Shown here: positions 22,514 to 35,885 of the stretch, piece after piece
How positions within the stretch are numbered: the first letter of the stretch is position 1
Layout of the letters: the number at the start of each line of letters is the position of its first letter
From: Aphrocallistes beatrix
Taxonomy: Eukaryota; Porifera; Hexactinellida; Sceptrulophora; Aphrocallistidae
Reading direction: 5' to 3'
NCBI GenBank assembly: GCA_963281255.1
Contig: OY725498.1
Span: 2,852,001 to 2,916,000, forward strand
DNA length: 64,000 bases
The notes under the pieces: model-generated
Seen by the model: only the letters and a program-made list of their open reading frames with translations
Databases searched by the model: none
Told to the model about the DNA's origin: nothing
Made by a program: the position numbers and the translations under genes

Positions 22514-25500
22514 GGATACCGCCCGTGAAAAATCCATAGGTTTGGCTTACATCATATATCAAGAATAGAGATATATAAGATGTTAAGCGTGGGCAGGTAG
22601 TGCAATTAAAAAATATTGAGACATGCCAAACAGTTTTTGGTTCGCATTTCTAGTTTTTGAGTTACAGCGTCTCAAAGTCGGGTTTTTCCGTTTTTCCCTA
22701 GCACATCTTAATGGTAAGCCCTCCTCCACTCTGTGATTTTTTTGAAACACATGTTTGGATCAAATGCATCGAAAATTTATTCATATATAATCTATAAAAT
22801 TTGCTATCGCATAGAACCAAAAGAAAGTTAAAATAACCAAAATTGTTAATTTTATAGGGGTTTGAAAAAAAATTGCCAAAAAACGGTGAAAAAAGCCCGA
22901 TTTTCTTTGGAAATCAGCAATAAAGTCACAAATTTATAAGATAGCGAAAATCGAGTGGTCCTACGCACATCGCCTAATGATATGGAACAACTCCTGAAAT
23001 TTTCAAACCTCTGTCTCAAAGCAATTTTGAGTTAAAATTTTTGAAAGACGGTCAATTTTGGAATTTTAAAGTCCCGAGATATAGGGATTTGAAGTTTTAA
23101 CGTTAAGAACGATGTAAAATGAGCTATTAAGGATACCGCCCTCGAAAAAACATATGATTTGCATTACAGCATACGATGAAAGTAGAGCTATAAGAGATGT
23201 TAAGCGTGGGGAGGTATCTCCATCAAGAAATACTGGCACATTCCAAACCGTTTTTGATTCTCATTTCTAGATTTTGAGATACAGTGTCTCAAAGTCTGTT
23301 TTTTAAATTTTCCGCTAGCACATCTTAATGGTAGAAATTTAGGCACTCAATGAATTGTTTAGGACATACCAAGGAATCAAACGCTTCCAAAATCGAATCA
23401 TAGATAGTCTACCATATTTGCAACTTCATAGGACCAGAAGAAAGTTAAAATGACAAATATTGCAAATTTTATCGGTGTCCGAAAAAAAAGGGCCAAAAAG
23501 GGCCAAAAATGTCTGTTTTTTTGGGGAAATCATGAATAAAATCACCGAGTTAGAATATATCCAAAAAATGGTGGTCCTACGTTCATCGCCTAATGATATG
23601 AAACAACTCTTGAAATTTTCAAACTTCTATCTCAAACCAAATTTGAGAAATAATTCTGTAAAGACGGTCAATTTTTAAATTTTAAAGTCCCGAGATATAG
23701 AGATTTTAAGTTTAGGTGTTAAGAAGAATGTAAAATGAGTTATTAATAATGCACATAAGCATCCACAGACATTTATTCGCATCCATACTGCTGATTTAGG
23801 TATATTAAAGCCAAATATTTACCAAAAATAGCAAAAGTACCCTGAAAATACACAAATTTCCTTGAGGCCCCTAACTCCGAATATTTTGAGATAATTGTGG
23901 ATAATATTTCATATTCCTGGCACTGCGAAGTATAATCTATCAGTTTAGAATGAATAAAGAGCTTCCAAAAAGTATATTAGGAAGTTAGAGCGAAAGTCTA
24001 CGACTTTTAGTTTCGAAGTTAGGATTTTCGAAAAATGCTACGTCATCATATAACAAAAATCTAAAACTTAACATTCCATCGGGTGTAGTGCAATTATTAT
24101 CAAAGAATCATATATGTACACTCATAAAAAGTATATTAGGAAGTGAGAACTAAGAATTTGGACTTGTATTTACAAAGATAGAGAGATATCTCTTTTTGGA
24201 CCCTAAATGGGGTTTTTGACCGATTCTGCGAGGTCCAAGGCCAGAACTTTTAAAATAATTATCAAAAGTTCTCCAATTTTTCTGTACATATTATTAACGG
24301 CAATTGTATTCACTATTTAGCATTATAGCTAAATTTGGACACATATTTAATGATTAGATTCGCCATTTTCTAATAGATTCAAAGTTCTCCATAGATTTTG
24401 TATTACAATTAAATCAATGATAAGTCGAGAATTATTTATTTTTTGACAAAGGAATGTTCGAGGAACCTATATATTTTCGCATATATCCTTTTATTTAAGG
24501 GTTAATATATTATATATCTACAATAGTTTTTAAGATATGACATCAGCCTCTTTCGGGACCTTAGAGGGATATTATGGCCGAACTTTACCTATAATATGCG
24601 ATATCTCAAGAACAAATGGTCGGATCCGAACAAATTTTTTTTGAAACGATCAGAATTTTATTTCTGACCCAGTGATCGCTAAATATCTGAGATCAAACTT
24701 GCGATTTCCCGAGGATTATATAAATGAACTCCCTTATAGAGCTATTTTGTTTGGATTTTATTTGCCCATTCTTTTAAATCTTTGTGTTTTATAATCTCCA
24801 AAGGTGCTAATACAATGTTAAGGTTCATATCATTTAAAAAATATCAAATAAGTTAAAAACTAATTGGTAAATGAGTCAAAATCCTCTAATAATTTTTCAA
24901 TTTTTATTAGCGCTAAACTTTAGGGGGTTATTTCGCAAAAAATACAAAAAAATGCCGTCCAAATAGTGCTATCAGATTGTAGACCGATCAGTAATACAAT
25001 GAAATTAGCAATAAAACATTTTTCAGTTTTTTTTGACGCCAGGCAAGATTTTTCGAGGGCGGTATCCTTAACGATAAATAAAAGCATCCATGGGCATTTA
25101 ATCGCATGTATAGTAATGAATTAGACGTATTCCAACAGATTTTGGTGAAAATAGCAAAATTATACTGAAAATAAAAAATTACCTTGAGGCCAATAACCAC
25201 GAATATTTTGAACCAATTAAATAATATAATTAATATTCCTAGCACTACAAAGTATAATTCATCGGTTTAGAATGAATAAAGAGCTTCTAAAAAGTATATT
25301 AGGAAGTTAGAGCGAGAGTCTACGACTTTTAGTTTTCAAGTTAGGATTTTCGAAAAATGCTACGTCATCACTTGATAAAAATTTAAAACTTAGCATTCCA
25401 TTCCATGTAGTACACTTATTATTTAAGAATCAGATATATACCGTGTTGAAAAGTATATTAGGAATTGAGAGCTAAGAATTTGCGTGTATATTTCCCGAGA

Positions 25501-26380
25501 TATGGAGGAATCTGTTTTTGGACCATAAATGGGGGGCTTTGACCGAATTTTGGAGATAAATGCTTTGAACTACCAAAATAATCATGTTGAGTACTTCAAA
25601 ATTTCTGTATACATTGGTAGTGACTATTGCATTGTTTTTTGAGTATAATAGCTACTTTTGTGAACTTATTTAATGACAAGATTCGCCATTTTCTAATATA
25701 TTCAAAGTTCTCCATAGAATTTGGATTACAATAAAATCGATGATAAGTCAAGAAATATTTACTTTTTGACAAAGAGATGTTTGAGGAACCTATATATTAT
25801 CATATATATCCTTTCATTTAAGATTATAATAGATTATATATCTTCAATAGTTTTTAAGCATTGACATCGAGCACTTTCGGGGCCATAGAGAGGTTTGATG
25901 TCCGAACTTTACCTACAATATACTATAACTTACGAACTAATGGTCGGATCTGAACAAATTTTTTAAAAAAATGTTCAGAATTCTTTTCTATACACAATAG
26001 GTAATATCACAACGGCCATTTCCCGAGTATTTTATTAATGAAGTCCCTCATAAGGATATTTTTGATTGGATTTTAGTGCCTCTTTTTCTTAATTCATCTG
26101 TTTTATAATATTTAAAGGGACCAAAACCATTTTGAGGTTCATATAATTGAAAAAATATCAGAAAGTTAGAAAATAATTGATGAATGCGCCGCAAAACCAC
26201 GAATAACTTTCCGATTTTTAGTACGACTGAGCTTTACGTGCTCAGTTCCAGAATATCAAAATAAATACCGTCCAACAAGTACGATTAGATGGTAGACTAC
26301 TCACTAATCCAATGGAATTAACAATAAAAAATTTCACCATTTTTTTTAATGTCAGGCGATGTTTTTCGAGGGCGGTATCC
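22514..26380 (+). mobile_element. Rep-B TTAA element (outer), interrupted
   Basis: TIRs GGATACCGCCCGTGAAAAA and TTTTTCGAGGGCGGTATCC, with TTAA at 22510-22513 and 26381-26384. Removing the inner copy and one TTAA leaves 1926 bp, the same size as the other complete copies. It is non-coding and sits in the right arm of FB7 copy 1. Confidence 0.9.
23131..25067 (+). mobile_element. Rep-B TTAA element (inner), complete
   Basis: A 1937-bp copy with TIRs GGATACCGCCCTCGAAAAA and TTTTTCGAGGGCGGTATCC, and TTAA at 23127-23130 and 25068-25071. It is inserted in the outer copy in the same orientation. It is strikingly similar to the copy at 51094-53040, so the two moved recently relative to the others. 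Confidence 0.9.
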
Positions 26381-26954
26381 TTAATAGGAAGTAACCTATT
26401 TGCTATTAAATGGGATTATATTTGAATGTTTAGCTATCGCTGTTTTCAAGATATAGCCTCAACTGACCAAACACGTTTCCATAGCAACACTGGAATGTGA
26501 GAACATTCCATGAAAAAATTCGAAATTTTTAGTTTTAACACATTCACTTCTCAGTTCTATTCGAAAAATCTTATAATAAAAACACTTAGAAGTGCCCTTA
26601 AACGGCCTAAAAGAAAATCACTAAATTTGACCCAAATATAACCTGTTGCGCAATCATTTGATGGCTAATCTAAATTTTAACAACGGATATGAGTGCTTTC
26701 ACACCATATTTATATATGCTGGTAATACATTCCTAAGCTCTATTGTGCTTTGTTAATGATTTAAGGCAGCTCATGTATTTCTTCAACCATCTTCTACTGC
26801 ATCCCTAGTGCCAAATTCGCAAGTTACTCTGAGGCCTTATTATAGTAGGCTATGGTCAATGTTTAAATTTTTTATGCTTTTAGATGACGTCAAAATCCGC
26901 TTTCTTTCCTCTTAGTTTCTTCAATCAATTCGTTACAGATATATATAGAGTGAC

Positions 26955-27840
26955 AAGCTTCATTAGGTTTAAAATTTCTTATACTCAAACGATCTTAGTT
27001 ATTATGGTCTTTAGAGCTTGTAATTCGAAAATCTTCCATGATTTTAAATGATTATTCGATTCTGAAACTTGTGTCTTCATCGATTCTGAAAAAATTGTGT
27101 TTTGTATAGCGAGTTTTGAGGAGAAAAAAATGTATCCTGGCAAGCAGCGAAAATCCCGGAGATTAGGCATCTTAATCCGTCCTGTCCCGGAAATTTTGCA
27201 TGCCCTATGAGATGAATGAAAATTGTATACAATGTGTTCAATATTTACATGTAGATGAATTTACTCTACGAATTTCGATTCGATACTTCGCGACCAAATG
27301 AGATATCTTTGAACGACCAAATAGGATGTTAATTAAATCAGAGTACATGAATGCAACTCTATCTTTTTTGACGCTTAATTTAGCTGAAAACGAATTTAGC
27401 ATTGCTTCTATTTAATAATGAACCTGAGATGCATACAATTTATTGAATGCATGCATTTCCAAAGTAATTAATCGACTTATTCAATTTACCTTACAGTTCT
27501 GAGTTACTTGAATATGAATTCCTAGCCAATAGCTGGTTACCATATAATGCAATAATAGCAACCATACTTGAGATTTCTAGACTGCAGTTCGGAAGCGCTG
27601 GTAAATTTAACCATTTGAGGTGAGAATGTGAAACCATTTCAGGTAAGAATGTGAAACCATTTCAATAGGAAAATATGCGCTTGGATAATATGAATGAAGC
27701 CAATATGTAGCAACATTCATTAAATTCCTAACTTGCTAATAAAACTAATAAATTTAGAATATTAATCGCGTTTTATGCCCTAGGTACGCGCCAAGTACTT
27801 TTAAATACCTCTAAAGATTATGCACAAGTATTATAATCAG
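26955..27840. other. Unassigned stretch with a repeat shared with 46842
   Basis: AAATTTCTTATACTCAAACG and ATCTTAGTTATTATGGTCTT at 26970-27012 recur almost unchanged at 46848-46890, so this is the edge of an undefined dispersed repeat. The short minus-strand frame at 26985-27170 gives no recognisable product. Nothing else is assignable to 27840. Confidence 0.5.
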
Positions 27841-27841
27841 A

Positions 27842-29402
27842 TACAAGCGAGCTTTGCTTGCTTGCGCTGCGCGGCAGGCGGACACTTTGTGTCCGCCGGC
27901 GCCTGGGGTCACATTGATTAATTATAAGGGAGATAATATTTCTAAACTTGTCTGTCTAACTGCTAAAATAGATATCACTCGAAAAACAACAAAATTTGTT
28001 AAATTTTTGCTGAGTAATTATGACATCATAACAGAGTGTTGAGTCATCACTTTTTGATGATAGTTGTATCATATGTGTCATCATAGCCTACTGTATATAA
28101 GGCCTTACAGTAACTTGCGGATTTGGGTCTAGGGATGCGGTAGAAGATGGTTGAACTAATACATGAGCTGCATTAAATCATTAACAAAGCACAATATAGC
28201 TTAGGAATGTATTAACAGCACATATAAATATGGTGTCAAAGTACCCATATCCATTGTTAAAATTTAGATTAGTCACCATATGGTTGCGCAATAGGTTATA
28301 TTTGTGACAAATTTGGTGATTTTGAGAGGCCGTTTAAGGGCACTTCTAAGTATTTTTATTATAAAATTTCCGCATAGAACTTAGATGTGAATGGGTTAAT
28401 ACGAAGAATTTAGAATTTTTTCATGGAATGTTGCTACATTCCAGTGTTGCTATGGAAACTTGTCTTGTTCAATTGGGGTTATTATATCTTGAAAACTGCA
28501 ATAGCTACACAATTAATTGTCATTCCATTTGATAGCGAATATACTACTTCCTATTAAGCGATAAGATAATTTCGACCTCTAAATTCAATGGTTTACGAGA
28601 TATTCGACAATGTATCATATTGGTCACATTTGGTAATTTGTCGAATATCTCGTAAACCATTGAATTTAGAGGTCGAAATGATATTATTGCTTATTAGGAA
28701 GTAGTATATTCGCTATCAAATGGAATTAAAATTGAATTTATAGCTATTACAGTTTTCAGTTTTCAAGATATAACCCCAATTGACCAAATCACGTTTCCAT
28801 AGCAACACTGGAATGTAGCAACATTCCATTACAAAATTCAAAATTTTTCGTATTAACCCATTCACATCTAAATTCTATGCGGAAAATTTTATAATAAAAA
28901 CACTTAGAAGTGCCCCTAAACGGCCTCCGAATATCAAATTTGTCACAAATATACCCTATTGCGTAACCATATGGTGACTAATCTAAATTTCAACAACGGA
29001 TATGGGTACTTTGACACCATATTTATATATGCTGGTAATACATTCCTAAGCTATATTATGCTTTGTTAATGATTTAAGGCAGCTCATGTATTAGTTCAAC
29101 CATCTTCTACCGCACCACTTGTCCCAAATCCGCAAGTTACTGTGAGGCCTATATACAATAGGCTATGGTGTCATATATTAATATACACATTCGATTAAAT
29201 TTTCAGCCTTCTATCACCTAAAATGGCTAAGTGAGAGTCGAAACACTGAAATTTCTAATTATAAAAAGGCTGACAATGACGTCATAATTTTATGATGAGT
29301 CGACATTTATATTGAGGTCAGAGCCATACCCAAAATACTCCTAGATGCCAAAAATCAGCTTTCTGTGCCTGGCAGTTTTTTCAATCAATTCGTTACAGAT
29401 TG
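27842..29402 (+). repeat. Rep-A copy split by FB7 copy 2
   Basis: The left part, 27842-28081, includes the head GCTTTGCTTGCTTGCGCTGC. The right part, 29168-29402, resumes ATATTAATATACACATTC and ends CAATTCGTTACAGA. A degenerate family terminal motif follows at 29620-29650. Confidence 0.85.
28082..29167. mobile_element. FB7 fold-back element, copy 2, complete (1086 bp)
   Basis: Two arms of about 530 bp meet at an apex around 28612-28640 (TCGACAATGTATCATATTGG). Ends CATAGCCTACTGTATATAAG and ATACAATAGGCTATG are flanked by GTGTCAT on both sides (28075-28081, 29168-29174). There is no coding frame; essentially the whole element is an inverted repeat. Confidence 0.92.
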
Positions 29403-29659
29403 ATAGATATATATACATACACACCAGGGTATTATTCAGCCCTCCAGAGATACGCTCCTAATCTAAAATCCCTAAATTTTTATACGCCTAAATCTATAAA
29501 TAGCATTATAAAAAAGGTAAATTGGGTATTATTCTGGATTTTCACGCTCCTAAACACTTTGAGGCTTAAAATTATACGCCTAAAGGAGCGTCTCGCTCCT
29601 AGATAATCCCCTGATACACACATATAAACATTAATCCTGTTTAAATAGTAAGGATAATA

Positions 29660-30560
29660 TGGTACATAAGGTGCATTTTAAAGCAAAAATGAGAGTTCTA
29701 ACTGTTAAATTATTTAGATACAGGAGGACGGCGGGAAAGTGGAACTTCTAAATTTGGTCATCAAACTCATGAACGGATGATTCGATTAGCAAAATTAAAA
29801 AACATATTCAGGATTAAATATCCCTCTCATTGGAATAATAGCAAAAATAGGGGAGGAGGGGGTAATGAAGCCGCCAAAATTGGCATTCATTGTATTTAAG
29901 GTACAAAATATAATTTGAACACCTACATTTGTATTTTTTTGCTTAAGGTTGGTGTTTTCTTCCAGAACTAACTCAAAAAGTTTTCATTATTTTCTCCTGA
30001 AATTTTTTGTGGAAACTGTTCTTGATGAGTTATCTGCAAAAATACAATTTTCGGGAGCTCAAGAAAGCAAGAAAAAAATTTTTTTCCCCAAATCACCTAA
30101 TTTATAGAGGACATTCAAGGACAGTTCAATGGCTTATGTTTCTTTTACTCAATTATTCTTGCACGAAATGGTTGAATAAAGAAAATAATAGTAATAGAAT
30201 TTTCAATTTTAACCCAATTAATTTTTTATTTCCAATTTCGTTGCTACAATATTTAGAAGCAGATTTTCGTAAGGAAAAATATTTTAACGTTTTTCTAAAG
30301 CAGAATATCGAAAATCTATCTCTATCATTTTATTCTACGTGACGAGATCTTTCCTAAACCGTCGAGTTTTTTACTCTACGACCTTTGTAACTAAACATTC
30401 CTCCTTTGTAAAATTTGTTTTTTTTAAGTGCTAAAAACAGGCTACAAAGCAATTTTCTTCAGAAAAGCTTGATTTCAATGAGTTTTACTGTATCCTAGTA
30501 TTAAATAACATCCAAGCATCTTAAATCAACAACTTATAGTAGTACTTACCTTCAAAATAT
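29660..30560. other. AT-rich stretch without a supported gene
   Basis: An open frame of 111 codons at 30007-30342 is rich in Phe, Asn and Lys and resembles nothing I know; it is likely chance. TTAAGGTTGGTGTTTTC near 29943 looks like a decayed end of the Rep-C family. Confidence 0.45.
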
Positions 30561-31533
30561 GGCATAGCATCGCCTACTGTATATAAGGCCTCACAGTAAC
30601 TTGCGGATTTGGGGCTAGGGATGCGGTAGATGGTTCAACTAATACATGAGTTGCCTTAAATCATTAACCAAGCATGATAGAGCTTAGGAATGTAATACAA
30701 GCATATATAAATATGGTGTCAAAGTACCAATATCCATTGTTAAAATTAATATTAGTCACCATATGATTGCGCAATAGGTTATATTTGTGACAAATTTAGT
30801 GATTTTCAGAGGCCGTTTAAGGGTACTTCTAAGTGTTTTTATTATAAGATTTTTCGCGAACTGAGATATGAATGGGTTAATACAGAAAATTTGGAATTCT
30901 TTCATGGAATGTTGCTACATTCCAGTGTTGCAATGGAAACGTGTTTTGGTCAGTTGGGGTCATGTCTTGAAAACCGCAAGAGCTAGACATTCAAATATAA
31001 TTCCATTTGATAGCGAATGGACTACTTCCTATTTAGCAATAATATAATTTCTGCATCTAAATGCAATGGTTTAGGAGATATTCGACAAATTACCAAATGT
31101 GACCAATATGATAAACTGTCTAATACCTCGTAAACCATTGAATTTAGACGAATAATTTATATTATCATTTAATATGAAACAGTCTATTTGCTATCAAATG
31201 GAATTATATTTGAATGTCTAGCTCTTGCGGTTTTCAAGACATGACCCCAACTGACCAAAACAAGTTTCCATAGCAACACTGGGATATAACAACATTCCAT
31301 GAAAAAATTCCTAATTTTCTGTATTAACCCATTCACATCTCAGTTCTAAGCGAATAATCTTATTATAAAAACACTTATAATGCCCTTAAACGGCCTCACT
31401 TAATTTGTCACAAATATAACCTATTGCGCAATCATATGGTGACTAATATTAATTTTAACAATAGATATTGGTACTTTGAGCCATATTTATATATGCTCGT
31501 AATACATTCCTAAGCTCTATTGTGCTTGGTTAA

Positions 31534-32742
31534 GGTTGGCCTTTCGTATGGGCATTTTGTTTTTTATCAAAAATTTGCCAAAAGTCCTTTTTAACCAGTT
31601 TAGGATAACTAAAGGGGTTCTAAACAATAATTTTGATTTTTAGAATTTCAATGCTAATATTTCGCCACTTAGAGCCACTTTTACCACCTGGTGTCGCCTA
31701 TAAAAGGACACATTTTGTCTCATATCCATAACTTCTTTGAACCATGTCAGATCATCATTTTAATGCTAAATTCGTGCTCAGCACTAAATTTCCAGCAATT
31801 TGATATATATATTGGACATATTTGGAGAAATTCCATGGCTGCGGGTTCCTAACAACGGCCAGGAATGTGAAAAAAATTCTGGTCGTTGCTATGCACGGAC
31901 ATCGAAAAACTTCTCCAAATATGGTCAATATATATATCAAATTGCTGGAAATTTAGTGCTGAGCACGAATTTAGTATTAAAATGATGATCTAACATGGTT
32001 CGAAGAAGTTATTGATCTCGAATTCCAGTGGACACTATCGAATGTGGTTATTTTTGGGTGGCCAGTCAGCAATGACCATTTTTCCCACTTTTGATGGAGA
32101 AAAATTTGATATGCCATATTTTGAAGTTAAGTAGTGCTATAAGTTGTCGAATAAGGATATTTGCATGTTATTTAATATTCTAAAACAGTTAAAACTAATG
32201 GAAATTGAGGGACATATATAAATATTTTCTAAATCCTATTTTCTGAGACTTTTTTTTCAGCAATTATAAAGGTGATAACTTTTTGTAAATTCAACATAGG
32301 GACGAAAACTTAACGGTTTCTGATAGATCTCGAAGAGTAGAACATAATGAACAGACAGAATTTTGATAATACAAATAAAAAGAGAATTAAGAAAAAAATA
32401 ATGTCAAAATTACTAAAAATAAAATTCCTCGGGTGTTTTGGTGTGGATTTTTAACAATTTTCAAAATTTCAAAAATATTCATTAGTTAGATCATCGATTT
32501 ATGAATGAATTTGAAAAGTTTATAATGGATTGTAAGCATATTGTTCCCAATTTTCCGATTGTAAGCATATAGTTTCCGACTCACTTGTAAAATAACAAAA
32601 TTTTTAAATTTTTTTTATCTCTTTAATTATTTCAATTATTAATGCAGTTTTGCAGATAACTCTGCGATTCAAATCTGCACTGAAAAAATTAAATGAATCG
32701 GTTGTAAAAGTCAAAAGTTAGCTATTATAGGAAAGGCCAACC
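31534..32742 (+). mobile_element. Rep-C TTAA element, complete (1209 bp)
   Basis: TIRs GGTTGGCCTTTCGTATGGG and ATTATAGGAAAGGCCAACC with TTAA at 31530-31533 and 32743-32746. It is inserted in the right arm of FB7 copy 3; the interrupted arm sequence TGTGCTTGGTTAATGATTTA is restored on excision. It contains a strong internal hairpin at 31770-31985 and no gene. Confidence 0.88.
31766..31985. repeat. Internal hairpin of Rep-C
   Basis: Arms of about 95 bp, GTGCTCAGCACTAAATTTCC on the left and GGAAATTTAGTGCTGAGCAC on the right, separated by a spacer around AACAACGGCCAGG. Related hairpins lie at 33005-33220 and 35210-35410; a lone left arm is at 43507-43625. Confidence 0.85.
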
Positions 32743-32875
32743 TTAATGATTTAAGGCAACTCGTGTATTTGTTCAACCATCTTCTACCGCATCCCAAGTC
32801 CCAAATCCGCAAGTTACTTTGAGGCCTTATATACAGTAGGCTATGGGCATATCAAATTTTTTCACATCATGACAC

Positions 32876-33453
32876 CTTCAAAAAGTGTGAAAAAGTTGTC
32901 AGTTATGACTGGGGACCCAAAAATGACCATGTCCGATAGTATCCGCCGAAATCCCATATCGATGACTTTATGTGACTATGCCAGGTCGATATTTCAATAC
33001 TGAATTCGTGCTCAGCACTAAATTTTCAGCAATTTGATATATATATTGACAATATTTGGAGAATATTTTGGTTGCCTTTTCCTAGCAACGGTCAAGAATG
33101 TAAAAAAATTCCTGGCCGTTGCTAGGCACGATTATACAAAAATGTTTACAAATATGGTCTATAAATATATCAAATTGCTGGAAATCTAGTCCTGAGAATG
33201 AATTTAGCATTAAAAAGATGATCTGGCACTGTTAAAAGAAGTTATAGCTGTGGGACATTTCGCATTTAAAATGTGTCGTTTTTAGAACGACACCAAGTGA
33301 GACAAGTGGCTCAAAGTGGCGAAATATTGGGGCTGGGGTTATAAAAATCGGAATTATTGTTTAGAACCCCTATAAGGATCTAAAAATAATAAAAAAAGCA
33401 ATTTGGACACATTTTTAGCAAAACAAGTATCCGATGGGAAACTCCAACCTTAA
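32876..33453. mobile_element. Rep-C-related partial element
   Basis: Contains the family hairpin (about 33005-33220), the AACGACACCAAGTGAGACAA block, and a right end GGGAAACTCCAACCTTAA. The left terminus is not present. The same block occurs inverted at 34151-34335 next to a left end GGTTGGTGTTTCCTATTGG. Confidence 0.7.
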
Positions 33454-33459
33454 ATGTGC

Positions 33460-34150
33460 AATTTTTTACAATCTATATTTAAAATTATTTATTCATTTCA
33501 CCCTATTTCATTCGAATAATTCCATTGTTCTGGATTTAGCACTAATTATGAGTATACCAGAAGTTTGGTAAGATTATAGAGAGCTTGAGGTTATTATTGA
33601 AATGTTCATTTCCATTGATACAAGACGCAACAAATAATATAGATTTAAATAATGCATTTATTTCCCAATATTTACTGAGTATCCCTGATATTTATCCATA
33701 ATATTGGTGAGTGGGCTTCTTTTGCTACAATCTGTCCCGAATGAAATATACAAGATGTATGTTAATTATATATATTTTACTGGATTTCTATCAATGTATT
33801 ATTAATTCACGAAAGACAGTGATTGAACATTGATGCAATTCATCAGATGAAAATCGCCGAGATATGGTTACATATTTGATAATTCGGGCACAAATCCCCT
33901 TGGATGATTAAAGTAATTGTTCATATCTTATGATCGAGAAACCAGAAAATCCATTCTCAATGGCTAATATTGTTAAAATTGGTGATAATGAACATTATTT
34001 AAGACTAGTGTAGCTTTGGGAGATTTGTATTTTTTGAGTTTTTAAAAAATTTTTTTTATAATACTGATTTTTTCTCTTTCGACCGATCATAAATTTGATT
34101 TTAAACATTTTTAGAAAGTGTATTTGAATTGGACGATCTGTTTGTGAGTT
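33460..34150. other. No feature recognised
   Basis: AT-rich, with no supported frame and no clear inverted repeat. Confidence 0.45.
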
Positions 34151-34441
34151 AAGGTTGGTGTTTCCTATTGGAAACTTGTTTTTACTAAAATGTGCCCAAA
34201 TTGCTTTTATTTCATTTTTAAATCCTTATAACATTAATTAATTCCGATTTTTATAACTCCAGCCCCAATATTTCGCCACTTTGAGCCACATGTATCAACT
34301 GGTGTCGCTCTAAAAACGACACATTTTAAATGTAAAATTATTTTACATAGGTATTTACATCTTAAGTTGCACCGCCTTTACAAAAGTTTATGATCAATAT
34401 GTATTGATGAGAGAATAAGGCCAGGCCAGTCACCACATTAA

Positions 34442-35728
34442 GGTTGGCTTTTCCTATAATAGTTAACTTTTGACATTTTCAACCGATTCATTTAATTTTT
34501 TAAGTGCAGATTTGAATCGCATAGTTATCCGCAAAACTGCATTAATAATCGAAATAAAAATTTTTTTTGAAGAAATTGGTCAATTTACAAGGAAGAAATC
34601 GGACACAATATGCCTACAACCCTTTAGAAACTTATCAAATTCTTTCATCAATGGATGATCTATCTAATGAACAGACAGATTTTTGAAATATTAAAAATTG
34701 TTTAAAATTCACACTAAACACCCGAGGAATTTTTTTTCATCAATTTTGACACTATTTTTTTCATAATTCTCTTTTTATTCGTAATATCAAAGATCTGTCT
34801 TTTCATTATGTTCCCCTCTTCGAGATCTAACAAAAACAGTTGAGTTTTCGCCCCTATTGTTGAATTTACAAAAACTTATCACCTTTATAATTGCTGAAAA
34901 AAAAGTCTCAGAAAATAGGATTTAGAAAATATTCATATATGTCCCTCAATTTCCATTAGTTTGAAGGTTGGCCTTTCCTATGGGAATTTTGTTTTTATCA
35001 AAATTTGCCAAAAGACCTTTTTAATCATTTTTAGATCCCTAAAGGGGTTCTAAACATTCTTTATGATTTTTAAAATTTCAATGCTAATATTTCGCCACTT
35101 AGAGCCACTTGTCCCACCTGGTGTCGCCCAAAAATGACACATTTTTGAACCGAAATGTCTCATATCCATAACTTTGAAGCATGTCAGATCATTATTTTAA
35201 TGATAAATTTGTGCTCAGCACTAAATTTCCAGCAATTTGATATATGTGTATATTGGACACATTTGGATAAACTTCTTGGCTGCAGGTTCCTAGCAACGGC
35301 CAGGAATGTAAAAAAATTCCTGTCCGTTGCTAGGTACGAACAACCAAAAAATTCTCCAAATATGGTCATTATATATATCAAATTCCTGGAAATTCAATGG
35401 GGGACACGAATTCAGAATTCAAATGAGGATCTGCAATGGTACAAAGAAGTTATTGATCTGGGATTCCGGCGGATTCTATTGAATGTGGGTATTTTTTGTG
35501 GCTAGTCATCAATGACTAGTTTTTCACACTTTTAATGTAGAAAATTTTTGATATACCATATTTTGAAGTTAAGTACTGCTATATGTTGTGGAATATGGAT
35601 ATGGAATATGGAATGGAATATGGAGCGAAATAATAGCATTGAAATTCTAATTATCGAAATTAATGTTTAGAACCCCTTTAGGGATCTAAAAATGATGATA
35701 AACAAAATGCCCATAGGAAAGGCCAACC
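34442..35728 (-). mobile_element. Rep-C element, chimeric
   Basis: TTAA (34438-34441) plus GGTTGGCTTTTCCTATAATA at the left, and GCCCATAGGAAAGGCCAACC plus TTAA at the right (35729-35732). The outer ends read as a reverse Rep-C. A second left end, AAGGTTGGCCTTTCCTATGG, lies at about 34970, so a second partial copy occupies 34968 to about 35620. Confidence 0.75.
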
Positions 35729-35885
35729 TTAATCTTAGTACTTATACTGCATCATATACTATTATTTTTATTCACGGATCCAAAATTATGATATAGATGA
35801 CACACAAGGTGTTTACTACATATTAAATATGTCTCACCAAATGCTATTGCGCGTTTTAACCAAAAATTATTATATAATATATATG

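Larger units (their letters stand above)
22067..26854. mobile_element. FB7 fold-back element, copy 1, split by Rep-B insertions
   Basis: Terminal repeats CATAGCCTACTATATATAAG (left) and TTATTATAGTAGGCTATG (right) belong to long inverted arms: about 22067-22509 and 26385-26854. GTCAATG is duplicated at 22060-22066 and 26855-26861. Between the arms lies a Rep-B element that is itself interrupted. The left arm lacks about 170 bp present in copy 2. No coding frame. Confidence 0.9.
30568..32845. mobile_element. FB7 fold-back element, copy 3, split by Rep-C
   Basis: Ends CATCGCCTACTGTATATAAG and ATACAGTAGGCTATG. Flanks GGCATAG (30561-30567) and GGCATAT (32846-32852) match at six of seven bases. 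Without the Rep-C insertion it is about 1065 bp, close to copy 2. Confidence 0.9.

Noticed and set aside
30007..30342. A 111-codon frame on the plus strand
   Set aside because: Low-complexity, Phe/Asn/Lys-rich, no motif, inside AT-rich non-coding DNA; consistent with chance.
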